Positions 1-8,998 of a stretch of 64,000 nt of DNA are shown here, in pieces. The notes under the pieces were generated by a model. It saw nothing but the letters and a program-made list of their open reading frames with translations. It was not told the DNA's origin and made no database searches. Numbering within the stretch: position 1 is the first letter of the stretch; each line of letters begins with the position of its first letter. The position numbers were made by a program, and so were the translations under genes. The DNA comes from Methylobacterium sp. J-067 (GTDB taxonomy: Bacteria; Pseudomonadota; Alphaproteobacteria; Rhizobiales; Beijerinckiaceae): positions 1 to 64,000 of the forward strand of contig NZ_JAKSXZ010000054.1 in the NCBI RefSeq assembly GCF_022829465.1, read 5' to 3'.

Positions 1-198
1 CTCGAAGCGGGCGCGGCCCGAGAGACGGAGGCAGGTGTCGGTGCCGGGAATGTAGAAGAAGCCGGCGCCGTAGGCGGAGCAGACACGCACGAATTCGATC
101 GGGACCGCCTTCTTGACCGGAAGGTCGGCGGCCTGCACGGCACCGACGGCGGCGAGAGCCGCAGCCGACCCAAGCAGAGAGCTCTTCAAGAGCTTCAT
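1..198 (-). CDS. Alphaproteobacterial porin (Porin_2 family), N-terminal part only
   Basis: The reading frame enters from the left edge, so only the first 66 residues are visible. They show a Lys-containing N-terminus, a hydrophobic Ala-rich signal peptide ending near AVQAADLP, and then the [18 protein letters not shown] type segment. That segment, with two cysteines, is typical of the start of Porin_2 outer-membrane porins of Rhizobiales. Three ATG codons stand in a row (198, 201, 204). The third was chosen because GGAG at 205-208 (minus strand) lies six bases upstream of it. The protein would form a trimeric beta-barrel pore in the outer membrane. The rest of the gene is outside the window. 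Confidence 0.85.
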   Translation of the reverse strand, partial: MKLLKSSLLGSAAALAAVGAVQAADLPVKKAVPIEFVRVCSAYGAGFFYIPGTDTCLRLSGRARFE

Positions 199-583
199 CA
201 TCATCTCCAAAGCTTCGAGACCCAAGATGCGGACTGCCCGGTTTTCCGGATCACGCCGCGTTCTTTTTTTGATCTGGCCCGCGTCTTAATTGGCGGGCTC
301 CAGCGGGCCGTCGCTTGGCGATGCCCCCGTGCCCAGTCACCATGTGCGAACGGCCAAGCCGGTTCAACTTGGATTTGTCTTTCCCCGCGTCGTTCCGACG
401 TGATGTTGCTGGCCCGCAACATTTTGGGAAGGCTATTGCCGGCAAAGGTTTGCGTCCTGTGCATGAAGCGCGGGCAAAGTGCGGTAGCTGCCCGTTGGAC
501 GTGCAGTGTTGCTGGGACTGCCGCCCACCGAAGGGTCGGTTTCTCCCCAGGCCGAGCCGGTTCGGCCGATCCGTGGATGGAAG
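199..583. other. Intergenic region between divergent porin and exporter genes
   Basis: About 385 bases without a convincing gene. It must hold the porin promoter (minus) and the EamA transporter promoter (plus). Several short open frames overlap here on both strands but have no ribosome binding site or family resemblance. No clear -35/-10 pair, repeat or RNA structure was recognised. Confidence 0.6.
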
Positions 584-1462
584 ATGACGGCAGATTCGCG
601 AGATTCCCGGGCTACAACTATTGGGTTTGGGGCAATTCTATTGTGGACTCTGCTTGCCCTGTTCACGGCGGCATCCGGCGGGGTGCCACCGTTTCAGCTG
701 GCGTCGATCACCTTTCTGATCGGCGGTGCGCTCGGCTGCGCGCGCTTCCTCGTCCGGCCCGACCTTGCGCGGGCATTGCGCCAACCGATTCCCGTCTGGC
801 TCCTCGGGGTTGGCGGCCTGTTCGGCTACCACGCGCTTTACTTCACGGCTCTGCGCCTCGCGCCGCCGGCCGAGGCGGGGCTCATCAATTATCTCTGGCC
901 GCTACTGATCGTGCTGTTTTCCGCATGGCTCCCCGGCGCGAAGGGGCTGCGGCTCGGCCATGTCGCGGGGGCGCTGATGGGACTCGCGGGCGTCGGGATC
1001 CTGTTCGCCGGGCGGGATATCGGCTTCGGCACGGACGCGCTGCCCGGTTACGCCGCCTCCCTGGCGGCGGCCTTCGTCTGGGCTGGCTATTCCGTCTTAT
1101 CCGCGCGGGTCGGCACCGTCCCGACCGAGGCGGTTGCCGGCTTCTGCCTCGCGACCGGGCTCCTCAGCCTCGTCTGCCATCTCGTCTTCGAGACGAGCGT
1201 CTGGCCGCAGGAGGCGAGCGCCTGGGCGTCCATCGTCCTGCTCGGCCTCGGCCCGGTCGGCGCCGCGTTCTATCTCTGGGACATCGGCTGCAAGCGGGGC
1301 GACGTGCGCCTCCTCGGCGTCGCGGCCTATGCCGCGCCGGTTCTCTCGACGCTCATCCTCGTGGCGACCGGCTACGCGCCGGCCCGGCCGGCGCTCGCTC
1401 TCTCGTGTCTGCTCATCGTGGCCGGGGCGCTGTTCGCGGTGCGGGCGTCGCGGACGGCCTGA
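584..1462 (+). CDS. EamA-family (DMT superfamily) exporter, YddG-like
   Basis: A 292-residue inner-membrane protein with about ten hydrophobic segments arranged as two EamA repeats, the standard drug/metabolite transporter layout. The first helix is GFGAILLWTLLALFTA. Motifs such as LINYLWPLLIVLFSAW and the late RLLGVAAYAAPVLSTLIL stretch resemble the aromatic amino-acid exporter YddG, which lets amino acids and related compounds leave the cell. The substrate here is not known. An upstream in-frame start at 506 exists, but its extra 26 residues are not membrane-like. ATG 584 follows a GGATGGAAG sequence and gives the usual family length. The gene stands alone; the cupin gene downstream is on the other strand and ends three bases away. 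Confidence 0.85.
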   Translation: MTADSRDSRATTIGFGAILLWTLLALFTAASGGVPPFQLASITFLIGGALGCARFLVRPDLARALRQPIPVWLLGVGGLFGYHALYFTALRLAPPAEAGLINYLWPLLIVLFSAWLPGAKGLRLGHVAGALMGLAGVGILFAGRDIGFGTDALPGYAASLAAAFVWAGYSVLSARVGTVPTEAVAGFCLATGLLSLVCHLVFETSVWPQEASAWASIVLLGLGPVGAAFYLWDIGCKRGDVRLLGVAAYAAPVLSTLILVATGYAPARPALALSCLLIVAGALFAVRASRTA

Positions 1463-1464
1463 CG

Positions 1465-1911
1465 TCAGGCGCGGGGGAGGGGGCGCCAATCCGGCGGGGC
1501 GAGTTCGAACCCGGCGAAGTCGAAGCCCGGCGCCACGGTGCAACCGACGAGGGTCCAGGCGCCGAGGCTGGTGGCGGTCTGCCAATGGCCGGCGGGCACC
1601 ACGAATTGCGGCCTCTGCCCACGCCCGATCTCCGGGCCGAGATGGTGGGCGGAGGCATCGTGCCCGTTCGGGCTCACGGTGATGACGAGGGGCGCGCCCG
1701 CATACCAATGCCAGATCTCGGCGGCATCGACCCGGTGCCATGCCGAGGCCTCGCCGACATCGAGCAGGAAGTAGATCGCCGTGCCGACCGACCGGCCGTC
1801 CGCGCTGCGGGGATCGCGGAACGTCTCTTTATAATGCCCGCCTTCCGGGTGCGGCTGCAGCCCGAGCGCCTTGATCATCTCGGCCGCACTCATGGAGGCG
1901 ATGTCTTGCAT
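1465..1911 (-). CDS. Cupin-fold protein (Cupin_5 / DUF985)
   Basis: A 148-residue small cupin. The sequence has the DUF985 signature: an early LQPHPEGGHYKETFRD segment, the metal-site-like WHRVDAAEIWHWYAG, and the late TLVGCTVAPGFDFAGFELA segment. Members are single-domain beta-barrels, often annotated as sugar-epimerase-like, with no assigned reaction. The start at 1911 was chosen because GGAAGG lies about ten bases upstream. A longer frame to 2016 adds a low-complexity N-terminus that would overlap the divergent RNase D gene. It faces the EamA gene tail to tail. Confidence 0.85.
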   Translation of the reverse strand: MQDIASMSAAEMIKALGLQPHPEGGHYKETFRDPRSADGRSVGTAIYFLLDVGEASAWHRVDAAEIWHWYAGAPLVITVSPNGHDASAHHLGPEIGRGQRPQFVVPAGHWQTATSLGAWTLVGCTVAPGFDFAGFELAPPDWRPLPRA

Positions 1912-2039
1912 GGGCTCAGGTCCTTCCCGCGCGCCATCCGCGCCCTGCGAGCTTAGGGCGTCCGCAGGCGTCCTCCCAGCCTTGTTCCCCTTCGGTTCGG
2001 GTGATACCGGCCGCAATCCTCTTTCGCCGAGCCGATCCC

Positions 2040-2666
2040 GTGTCCCAGAACCCGAACGTCCGCCTCCACCGGGGCGACCTGCCCGCCTCCTACGATCCCG
2101 GCACCTCCGTCGCGATCGATACCGAGACGCTGGGCCTCAACCCACACCGCGATCGGCTCTGCGTCGTCCAGCTCTCGACGGGCGACGGGACGGCGGACGT
2201 CGTGCAGATCGTCCCCGGCGGCCCGGCCCCCGCGACCCTGATCCGGGTGCTCGGCGACGAATCGGTTCTGAAGCTCTTCCACTTCGCCCGGTTCGACCTC
2301 GCGGTGCTGTTTCACCGGCTCGGCGTGATGTCCTCGCCGGTCTATTGTACCAAGATCGCCTCGAAGCTCGCCCGCACCTACACCGACCGGCACGGCCTGA
2401 AGGACGTGGTGCGCGAGACGGTGGACGTCGATCTCTCGAAGCAGCAGCAGAGTTCGGATTGGGGCGCCGACACGCTCACCCAGGCGCAACTCGATTACGC
2501 CGCCTCCGACGTGCTGCATCTCCATGCGGCCAAGGCGAAGCTCGATTCGATGCTCGCGCGCGAGGGACGCACCGATCTGGCCGAGGCGTGCTTCCGATTC
2601 CTGCCGGCCCGCGCCCGGCTCGACCTGCTCGGATGGGACGAGGCCGACATCTTCGCCCATACGTGA
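2040..2666 (+). CDS. rnd: Ribonuclease D-family 3'-5' exonuclease
   Basis: A 208-residue DEDDy exonuclease domain without the C-terminal HRDC domains of E. coli RNase D, the usual short form in alphaproteobacteria. The catalytic acidic residues are visible: AIDTETLGL (motif I, D and E), KLFHFARFDLAVL (motif II) and LDYAASDVLHLH (motif III, Tyr and Asp). The expected role is 3' trimming of stable RNA precursors in the cytoplasm. GTG 2040 gives the common family length. GTG 2001 would add 13 residues, and neither start has a strong ribosome binding site. The gene is divergent from the cupin gene. Confidence 0.88.
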   Translation: MSQNPNVRLHRGDLPASYDPGTSVAIDTETLGLNPHRDRLCVVQLSTGDGTADVVQIVPGGPAPATLIRVLGDESVLKLFHFARFDLAVLFHRLGVMSSPVYCTKIASKLARTYTDRHGLKDVVRETVDVDLSKQQQSSDWGADTLTQAQLDYAASDVLHLHAAKAKLDSMLAREGRTDLAEACFRFLPARARLDLLGWDEADIFAHT

Positions 2667-2886
2667 GCGCGAAAGCTCTACACTGCGACGTTTGCGCGGC
2701 GGAAGACTGCGGATTTCCGCCGTGTCGGGATGGCAGTGAGGTTTTGGGGTGACGGTATCCCCGCAGGATACTGCTAGCTTGGGCCCGCCCGAGCTTAGCC
2801 ACTGGGCCAGATCCTCCTCGCCGGTCACTTCCCGATCAGGCCGGCGAGGAGGGTCCGTCGACCGCGCCGGCCCCGGGGTTCAGTGA

Positions 2887-2911
2887 GGCCGCGGATACAA
2901 GACCCGCGGCC
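2887..2911 (-). terminator. Hairpin directly after glnA
   Basis: GGCCGCGG (2887-2894) and CCGCGGCC (2904-2911) form a perfect 8-bp GC stem with a 9-base loop, starting nine bases past the glnA stop codon on the minus strand. There is no long T tract, so it may be a transcript-end stabiliser rather than a strict intrinsic terminator. Confidence 0.65.
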
Positions 2912-2919
2912 CTTGCCCA

Positions 2920-4329
2920 TCAGAGCGAGTAGTACTGCACGAACTCGATCGGGTGCGGGGTCATCTCGTAGCGCAGCACTTCGGCCATCTTCAGCTCGAT
3001 GAACGACTCGATCTGATCCTGGGTGAACACGTTGCCGGCCGTGAGGAAGGCGTGGTCCTTGTCGAGGCTGGTAAGGGCTTCGCGCAGCGAGCCGCAGACG
3101 GTCGGGATGCGGCGCAGCTCCTTCGGCGGCAGGTCGTAGAGATCCTTATCCATCGCCGCGCCGGGGTCGATCTTGTTGCGGATGCCGTCGAGGCCGGCCA
3201 TCAGCAGCGCCGAGAAGGCGAGGTACGGGTTGGCGGTCGGATCGGGGAAGCGCACCTCGAGCCGCTTGGCGTTCGGGCTCTTCGTCCACGGGATGCGGCA
3301 GGAGGCCGAGCGGTTGCGGGCCGAGTAGGCCAGCAGCACGGGGGCCTCGTAGCCCGGCACCAGCCGCTTGTACGAGTTGGTGGAGGGGTTGGTGAAGGCG
3401 TTCAGCGCCTTGGCGTGCCGGATGATGCCGCCGATGAAGTACAGGCACTCCTGGCTCAGGCCGGCATACTTGTCGCCCGCGAAGAGCGGCTTGCCATCCT
3501 TCCAAAGGGACAGGTGGACGTGCATGCCCGAGCCGTTGTCGCCGTAGACCGGCTTCGGCATGAAGGTCGCGGTCTTGCCGTAGCTCTGCGCCACGTTGTG
3601 GATGCAGTACTTATAGATCTGCAGGTGGTCGGCGATCGTGGTGAGCGTGTCGTACTTCAGGCCGAGCTCGTGCTGGGCGCTGGCCACCTCGTGGTGGTGC
3701 TTCTCGACGGTGGCGCCCATCGCGGCCATGGCCGCCAGCATCTCGCCGCGCATGTCCTGCGCCGAATCCTGCGGCGGTACCGGGAAGTAGCCGCCCTTGG
3801 TCTGGATCCGGTGGCCGAGGTTGCCACCCTCGTAATCGGTGAAGCCGTTGGTCGGCAACTCGGTCGAATCGAGCTCGAAGCCGGTCTTGTACGGGTCGGC
3901 GGAGAACTTCACGTCGTCGAACACGAAGAACTCGGCCTCGGGGCCGACATAGACGGTATCCGCGATGCCGATCTCCTGCAGGTAGGCCTCGGCGCGCTTG
4001 GCGGTGCAGCGGGGATCGCGACCGTAGGGCTCGCCGCTTTCCGGCTCCAGCACGTCGCACACGACGGAGAGCGTCGCGGCGGAGAAGAACGGGTCCATGC
4101 AGGCGGTGGACGGATCGGGCATCAGCAGCATGTCCGACTCGTTGATCGCTTTCCAGCCGGCGATCGAGGAGCCGTCGAACATCTGGCCCTCGGAGAAGAA
4201 GGCGTCGTCCACCATCGAGACGTCGAAGGTCACGTGCTGCCACTTGCCGCGCGGGTCGGTGAAGCGGAGGTCGACGTAGCGGACGTCGTTGTCCCGGATC
4301 GTCTTGAGCACTTCGGCTGCAGTGGTCAT
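2920..4329 (-). CDS. glnA: Type I glutamine synthetase
   Basis: A 469-residue GSI-beta enzyme, the normal length. It makes glutamine from glutamate, ammonia and ATP as a dodecamer in the cytoplasm. The N-terminal beta-grasp segment ([25 protein letters not shown]), the ATP/metal motif region ([24 protein letters not shown]) and the NRSASCRIP loop are all present. The adenylylation tyrosine is about Tyr398 in DLYDLPPKE, so GlnE-type covalent control is expected. In most relatives glnB lies immediately upstream of glnA. Here the two are separated by about 2.65 kb carrying glnII and an AT-rich ORF, so glnA must use its own promoter in 4330-4430. Confidence 0.97.
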   Translation of the reverse strand: MTTAAEVLKTIRDNDVRYVDLRFTDPRGKWQHVTFDVSMVDDAFFSEGQMFDGSSIAGWKAINESDMLLMPDPSTACMDPFFSAATLSVVCDVLEPESGEPYGRDPRCTAKRAEAYLQEIGIADTVYVGPEAEFFVFDDVKFSADPYKTGFELDSTELPTNGFTDYEGGNLGHRIQTKGGYFPVPPQDSAQDMRGEMLAAMAAMGATVEKHHHEVASAQHELGLKYDTLTTIADHLQIYKYCIHNVAQSYGKTATFMPKPVYGDNGSGMHVHLSLWKDGKPLFAGDKYAGLSQECLYFIGGIIRHAKALNAFTNPSTNSYKRLVPGYEAPVLLAYSARNRSASCRIPWTKSPNAKRLEVRFPDPTANPYLAFSALLMAGLDGIRNKIDPGAAMDKDLYDLPPKELRRIPTVCGSLREALTSLDKDHAFLTAGNVFTQDQIESFIELKMAEVLRYEMTPHPIEFVQYYSL

Positions 4330-4429
4330 CGTGGCGTCTCTCCTGGCTTTCGTTCAGCCGGGCCGACCCATACAGCCCGGCTCGGCTCGGCACCACCCAG
4401 GCCGTGGGAATCACGCTCAAGCCGTGGGC

Positions 4430-4885
4430 TCAGCGAATTCGCATCGGGCATCCGCTCGCTGCGGTCCGACCTCCGCGTCGGAGCCGATCTCGCGTCATCC
4501 TCAGGAATTCCTTAAATCTTTCGGCCGAATAGAAATAGATATCGCTGTCTGTCGCGGACCAAAGTCGCTGCAAATCTTCATGTGTAAGGTTCGACCCGAG
4601 TATAATTTCAACAAAATTACGCAATTCATCTTTTTTTGATTCGTCATAGTTTTCTATAATGCAGTCAATGATTTCCTCCATCGAATTGCCGAACAGGTGC
4701 AGATCCTGAATGAACATGCGGCCATATTGTTCGAATTCTTTAGAAGGCAGCATGTCACTCACCGCCGTTACGCGGGGTGGTTGTAATGGTTCAATAACCG
4801 CAGGCTCTTGTTGGGTCGTGCACAATAAATAAGCCAATACTACATGTGTTTTACCTGCCAGCGTCCAAACCATCTTTAGCATCAT
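4430..4885 (-). CDS. AT-rich hypothetical protein, CdiI-like immunity candidate
   Basis: A 151-residue frame with clearly lower GC than its neighbours. The central part (from MLPSKEFEQYGRMF through the SMEEIIDCIIENYDESKK segment to RFKEFLRM) is acidic and helical. It resembles small contact-dependent-inhibition immunity proteins (CdiI family): a compact fold with an aromatic N-terminal stretch, a SxEExID segment and a C-terminal Tyr/Phe-rich helix. The real start may be the internal Met at 4753. The last about 20 residues (RRGGRTAASGCPMRIR) are in GC-rich sequence and look like read-through across a junction, so the native C-terminus may be lost. No toxin gene lies next to it. Function is inferred, not shown. 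Confidence 0.5.
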   Translation of the reverse strand: MMLKMVWTLAGKTHVVLAYLLCTTQQEPAVIEPLQPPRVTAVSDMLPSKEFEQYGRMFIQDLHLFGNSMEEIIDCIIENYDESKKDELRNFVEIILGSNLTHEDLQRLWSATDSDIYFYSAERFKEFLRMTRDRLRRGGRTAASGCPMRIR

Positions 4886-5415
4886 TCTCGCGTCCCGTGG
4901 GTAGCCAAAACGCCGAGTTACAAAACTTCGTCCGGTCTTCCCTCAGATGCCGAATATACCTCTGTCGACTTTAGCTCAAAATTCTCTATGATGATTTCGT
5001 TCACAACATCAAATTTAAAAAAGAACTAAATCGTTTGCGGATACGTGAGACAAGCAGTGTCAATAGTGCTTGTAATTTATTTACGCAGCCTCTCGAGCGC
5101 CTCCGTTTCTTCTGTTCACTGGCCGCTATTTGGATCGCCAATCGGACTAAGCGATTGATTTGCATTGCACGGCTTGAGGGTCAATCAGACCGAAGAAGGG
5201 TCACCTGCACCGTCAACGCCGACAGCCGCCAGCCTTGCTGCTCGACTTCGAGAGCTATCGGTTCGTCCCGCTAATCCTATCTTCTGGCTGGCCTATAATA
5301 GGACAATAGGCAGGTTTGCAACAGAATGATGCTTGTCTCCCCTCACCGTATCGCCCAAGGAGCTCACGGTTCTGTGACCGGAAGTGATGGAACATCACGG
5401 GTTACGCCGCGCCGA
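4886..5415. other. AT-rich non-coding gap upstream of glnII
   Basis: About 530 bases, notably AT-rich from about 4886 to 5050. The only frame longer than 60 codons (5035-5274, plus) has a cysteine/arginine-rich composition and no ribosome binding site, so it was not accepted. Together with the low-GC ORF before it, this looks like imported sequence or remnants set between glnA and glnII. The far right end should hold activator (NtrC) sites for glnII, but no convincing pair was found. Confidence 0.5.
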
Positions 5416-5430
5416 TGGCACGATGCGTGC
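5416..5430 (+). promoter_or_regulatory. Sigma-54 promoter for glnII
   Basis: TGGCACGATGCGTGC matches the sigma-54 consensus: TGGCAC with GG at 5417-5418, exactly ten bases, then GC at 5429-5430. It lies 106 bases before the glnII start. Sigma-54/NtrC control of glnII is established in rhizobia, so transcription is expected to rise under nitrogen limitation. Confidence 0.75.
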
Positions 5431-5535
5431 TTAGGGTTCGGCGACCGTTGCAAAGGCGGCGTGCCGTTCGCCGGAGCCCCATGATCTGCGGGGCGCCGCG
5501 TCGACAAGGGATCGAGAGATCGGCGAGAGACCGGA

Positions 5536-6570
5536 ATGACGAAATACAAGCTCGAGTATATATGGCTCGACGGCTACACGCCGGTGCCAAACCTGCGTGG
5601 CAAGACGCAGATCAAGGAATTTGACAGCTTCCCGACCCTTGAGCAGCTTCCGATGTGGGGCTTCGACGGGTCTTCCACGAAGCAGGCCGAGGGCGGCAGC
5701 TCCGACTGCATGCTCAAGCCCGTGCGCCACTTCCCCGATCCGGCCCGCAAGAACGGCGTGCTGGTGCTCTGCGAAGTGATGATGCCGGACGGCAAGACCC
5801 CGCACGAGTCGAACAAGCGCGCGACCATCCTTGATGACGCGGGCGCGTGGTTCGGCTTCGAGCAGGAGTACTTTTTCTACCAGAACGGCCGTCCGCTCGG
5901 CTTCCCCGAGCAGGGCTACCCGGCCCCGCAGGGCCCGTACTACACGGGCGTCGGCTACTCGAACGTGGGCAACGTCGCCCGCCAGATCGTCGAGGAGCAT
6001 CTCGACCTCTGCCTTGAGGCCGGCATCAACCACGAGGGCATCAACGCCGAGGTGGCGAAGGGCCAGTGGGAATTCCAGATCTTCGGCAAGGGCTCCAAGA
6101 AGGCCGCCGACGAGATGTGGATGGCCCGCTACCTCCTGCAGCGCCTCTGCGAGAAGTACTGCATCGACGTCGAGTACCACTGCAAGCCGCTCGGCGACAC
6201 CGACTGGAACGGGTCGGGCATGCACTGCAACTTCTCGACCGCGCACATGCGCGAAGTCGGCGGCAAGGAGTATTTCGAGAGCCTGATGAAGGCCTTCGAG
6301 GTCAACATCGAGGACCACATCGCCGTCTACGGCCCGGACAACCACATGCGCCTCACCGGCAAGCATGAGACCGCGCCGTGGAACAAGTTCAGCTACGGCG
6401 TGGCTGACCGTGGCGCCTCGATCCGCGTGCCGCATTCCTTCGTGAACAACGGCTACAAGGGCTATCTGGAAGACCGCCGCCCGAACTCCCAAGGCGACCC
6501 CTACCAGATCGCTTCGCAGGTCCTGAAGACCATCGCCTCGGTGCAGGGCGCCAGCTCCGCTGCGGCCTGA
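5536..6570 (+). CDS. glnII: Class II (eukaryotic-type) glutamine synthetase
   Basis: A 344-residue GSII, the octameric, heat-labile isoenzyme of Rhizobiales, Frankia and eukaryotes. Typical features are LEYIWLDGY near the start, WGFDGSST, DDAGAWFGFEQEYFF, NHEGINAEVAKGQWEFQ, DWNGSGMHCNFST and the late RRPNSQGDPYQI segment. It lacks the GSI adenylylation motif, so control is expected at transcription; a sigma-54 promoter is present upstream. It runs opposite to glnA and glnB and sits between them, separating the usual glnBA pair. It would supply glutamine under nitrogen starvation alongside adenylylated GlnA. Confidence 0.96.
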   Translation: MTKYKLEYIWLDGYTPVPNLRGKTQIKEFDSFPTLEQLPMWGFDGSSTKQAEGGSSDCMLKPVRHFPDPARKNGVLVLCEVMMPDGKTPHESNKRATILDDAGAWFGFEQEYFFYQNGRPLGFPEQGYPAPQGPYYTGVGYSNVGNVARQIVEEHLDLCLEAGINHEGINAEVAKGQWEFQIFGKGSKKAADEMWMARYLLQRLCEKYCIDVEYHCKPLGDTDWNGSGMHCNFSTAHMREVGGKEYFESLMKAFEVNIEDHIAVYGPDNHMRLTGKHETAPWNKFSYGVADRGASIRVPHSFVNNGYKGYLEDRRPNSQGDPYQIASQVLKTIASVQGASSAAA

Positions 6571-6594
6571 GACCGACGCGGTCTACTGATATGA

Positions 6595-6625
6595 GAGAGC
6601 CGGGCCTTCGGGTCCGGCTTTCTCG
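6595..6625 (+). terminator. Intrinsic terminator of glnII
   Basis: GAGAGCCGGGCC, a TTCG loop, then GGTCCGGCTTTCTC form a long hairpin 24 bases after the glnII stop, followed by a short T-rich run (CGTTTAT). It could also end transcripts of the small minus-strand ORF at 6637-6810. Confidence 0.85.
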
Positions 6626-6636
6626 TTTATGGGATG

Positions 6637-6810
6637 TCAGCGCCCCCGGGGGCGGTCTTCGTCGCGGATGGCGGCTTCGTGGTACCACGCGCCGCCGCTC
6701 ACCACGGGAACGGGTTTGGCGGCCTCGACGGGCCGGCGGGCCGCCTGGGCGCGACGGAAAGCTGAGAGATCGTAGACTTTCGCGGACCCGCGCAGCGCGT
6801 GTTCGGCCAT
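6637..6810 (-). CDS. Small basic hypothetical protein (57 aa)
   Basis: A 57-residue frame that begins MAEHALRGSAKVYDLSAFRR and ends EDRPRGR. It was accepted because a near-perfect ribosome binding site (AGGAGG, eight bases before ATG 6810) precedes it and codon use is like the core genome. No domain was recognised; the sequence is Arg/Ala-rich and probably cytoplasmic. It lies between glnII and glnB on the same strand as glnB, 167 bases downstream of the glnB stop, so it could be transcribed from glnB read-through. Confidence 0.6.
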   Translation of the reverse strand: MAEHALRGSAKVYDLSAFRRAQAARRPVEAAKPVPVVSGGAWYHEAAIRDEDRPRGR

Positions 6811-6976
6811 CGCTCAGCCCTCCTGGCTCTGTGGAGCGGCCCATTCGGCCGCCCCGTCAGGAGGAATGTAAGGTCACGCGTTGCCGGCAACCATGCCAAA
6901 ACGGGTTTTGCCGGATATTCGTGCAAGAGCGAAAATCAGGCAGTCCGGGAATAGTGTCCCTCGACTGCCGATGCGC

Positions 6977-7339
<363 letters not shown>

Positions 7340-7477
7340 TCACGAGACAGTAACATCGCCGCGATCCAGCCGCCACGGCGTTTTGCCGGCGCTTGGCTCG
7401 AAACTGCCTATTTCGTGCTCAATTCCTGCGCATCATTCAGGCGATCGGCGTGATTTTGTCCATTAGGTGAGCATCCG

Positions 7478-8998
7478 ATGGTCGAGGCTAGGGCAATGAG
7501 CGATCGGGGAACTCGGGTGCTCAGCGTTGCGGCGGTGGGCAAACTCGATGCGGCGGCCATTGCCGGCGGGGTGCCGGGCATCGCCCTGATGGTGGCGGCC
7601 GGCGCGGCGGTCGCCGCGCGGGCGCGGGCGCTGGCACCGCAGGGCGGGCGGGTGCTCGTCCTGTGCGGGCCGGGCAACAACGGCGGCGACGGCTTCGTCG
7701 CGGCGCGCCTTCTCGCGGCGGACGGCTACGGTGTGATGCTGGTTCTGTTGGGCGACCGGGCAGCGCTGAGGGGCGATGCCGCCCTCGCGGCCGAGGCATG
7801 GTCGGGGCCGGTGCAGGCGGACCTGCCGGGCGACCTCGCCGGCACCGACCTCGTGATCGACGCGCTGTTCGGCGCCGGCCTCTCCCGCGATCTCGACGGT
7901 GCGGCGCGGGCCATGGTCGAGGCGGTGAATGCGGCGCGCCTGCCGGTGCTGGCGGTCGATGTGCCGAGCGGCGTCGATGGTGACAGCGGCGCGGTGCGCG
8001 GCGTCGCCTTCGAGGCGGTGGAGACCGTGACCTTCGTTGCGCGCAAGCCCGCGCATCTGCTCGAACCGGGCCGCTCGCTCTGCGGCGACATCCATGTGGC
8101 GCAGATCGGCGCGGGGGAGGCGGCCCTCGCCGCCGGGCTCGAAGCCTCCCTGCCGCCGCTCCATCACAATGGGCCCGACCTCTGGCGGGGCGAGTTTCCG
8201 CGCCTCACGCGGGCCAGCCACAAGTACACGCGCGGCCACGCGGTCGTCGTGTCCGGACCCGCGACCAAGACGGGCGCGGCGCGCCTTGCCGCCCGCGCGG
8301 CCCTGCGGGTCGGGGCAGGGCTCGTGACGATGGCCTCGCCGGCTGCCGCTCTCGCGGAGAATGCGGCCCATCTCACCGCGATCATGCTGCGCCGCTGCGA
8401 AGAGCCCGACGACCTCGACGATCTGCTGACGGACGAGCGCCTGAACGTCGTGCTGCTCGGGCCGGGGCTCGGCGTGGGCGAGCCGACGCAGGATCGCGTG
8501 GCGGTGGCGGCCTCGGCGGGGCGGCGCCTCGTCCTCGATGCCGATGCGCTGACGAGCTTCGCGGGCGGGGCGCGTCACCTCGCTGGGCTGATCGCGGAGG
8601 GCGGTGGCGAGGCGGTGCTGACCCCCCATGCGGGGGAATTCGCCCGGCTGTTCGACGAGACGAAGGTGATGCAGGCGGGCAGCAAGGTGGAGCGCGCCCG
8701 CGCCGCCGCCGTGCTGACGGGGACGGTGATCGTGTTCAAGGGTGCGGACACGGTGGTGGCGCATCCGGACGGCCGGGCCGCGATCAACGACCATGGCACG
8801 CCCTATCTCGGCACAGCCGGCTCCGGCGATGTCCTCGGCGGTCTGATCGCCGGGCTACTGGCGCAGGGAATGCCGACCTTCGAAGCCGCCTGCGCCGCCG
8901 TGTGGCTCCATGGCGATGCCGGCCTGCGCCATGGGCCGGGCCTCATCGCGGAGGACCTGCCCGAACTGATGCCCGCCGTGCTCGCCGGACTTACGTGA
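7478..8998 (+). CDS. nnr: Bifunctional NAD(P)H-hydrate epimerase / ADP-dependent NAD(P)H-hydrate dehydratase
   Basis: A 506-residue fusion that repairs damaged NADHX/NADPHX. The N-terminal about 210 residues are the epimerase (YjeF_N: VLVLCGPGNNGGDGFVAARL and VIDALFGAGL). The C-terminal about 280 are the ribokinase-like dehydratase (YjeF_C), with KYTRGHAVVVSGP, VLLGPGLGVG, VLTPHAGEFARLF, VFKGADTVV and the late GTAGSGDVLGGLIAGLLAQG. Both halves are intact. ATG 7478 was kept, with GGTGAGC just upstream; ATG 7496 is an alternative. Its stop overlaps the end of the convergent multicopper-oxidase-like gene by eight bases. Confidence 0.93.
   Translation: MVEARAMSDRGTRVLSVAAVGKLDAAAIAGGVPGIALMVAAGAAVAARARALAPQGGRVLVLCGPGNNGGDGFVAARLLAADGYGVMLVLLGDRAALRGDAALAAEAWSGPVQADLPGDLAGTDLVIDALFGAGLSRDLDGAARAMVEAVNAARLPVLAVDVPSGVDGDSGAVRGVAFEAVETVTFVARKPAHLLEPGRSLCGDIHVAQIGAGEAALAAGLEASLPPLHHNGPDLWRGEFPRLTRASHKYTRGHAVVVSGPATKTGAARLAARAALRVGAGLVTMASPAAALAENAAHLTAIMLRRCEEPDDLDDLLTDERLNVVLLGPGLGVGEPTQDRVAVAASAGRRLVLDADALTSFAGGARHLAGLIAEGGGEAVLTPHAGEFARLFDETKVMQAGSKVERARAAAVLTGTVIVFKGADTVVAHPDGRAAINDHGTPYLGTAGSGDVLGGLIAGLLAQGMPTFEAACAAVWLHGDAGLRHGPGLIAEDLPELMPAVLAGLT

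Noticed and set aside
4330..4430. Sigma-54 promoter for glnA on the minus strand
   Set aside because: A GG-N10-GC spacing can be found (GGCCTGGGTGGTGC), but the flanking consensus (TGGCAC, TTGC) does not match.
5035..5274. 79-codon frame in the AT-rich gap before glnII
   Set aside because: No ribosome binding site, odd Cys/Arg composition, no partner gene.
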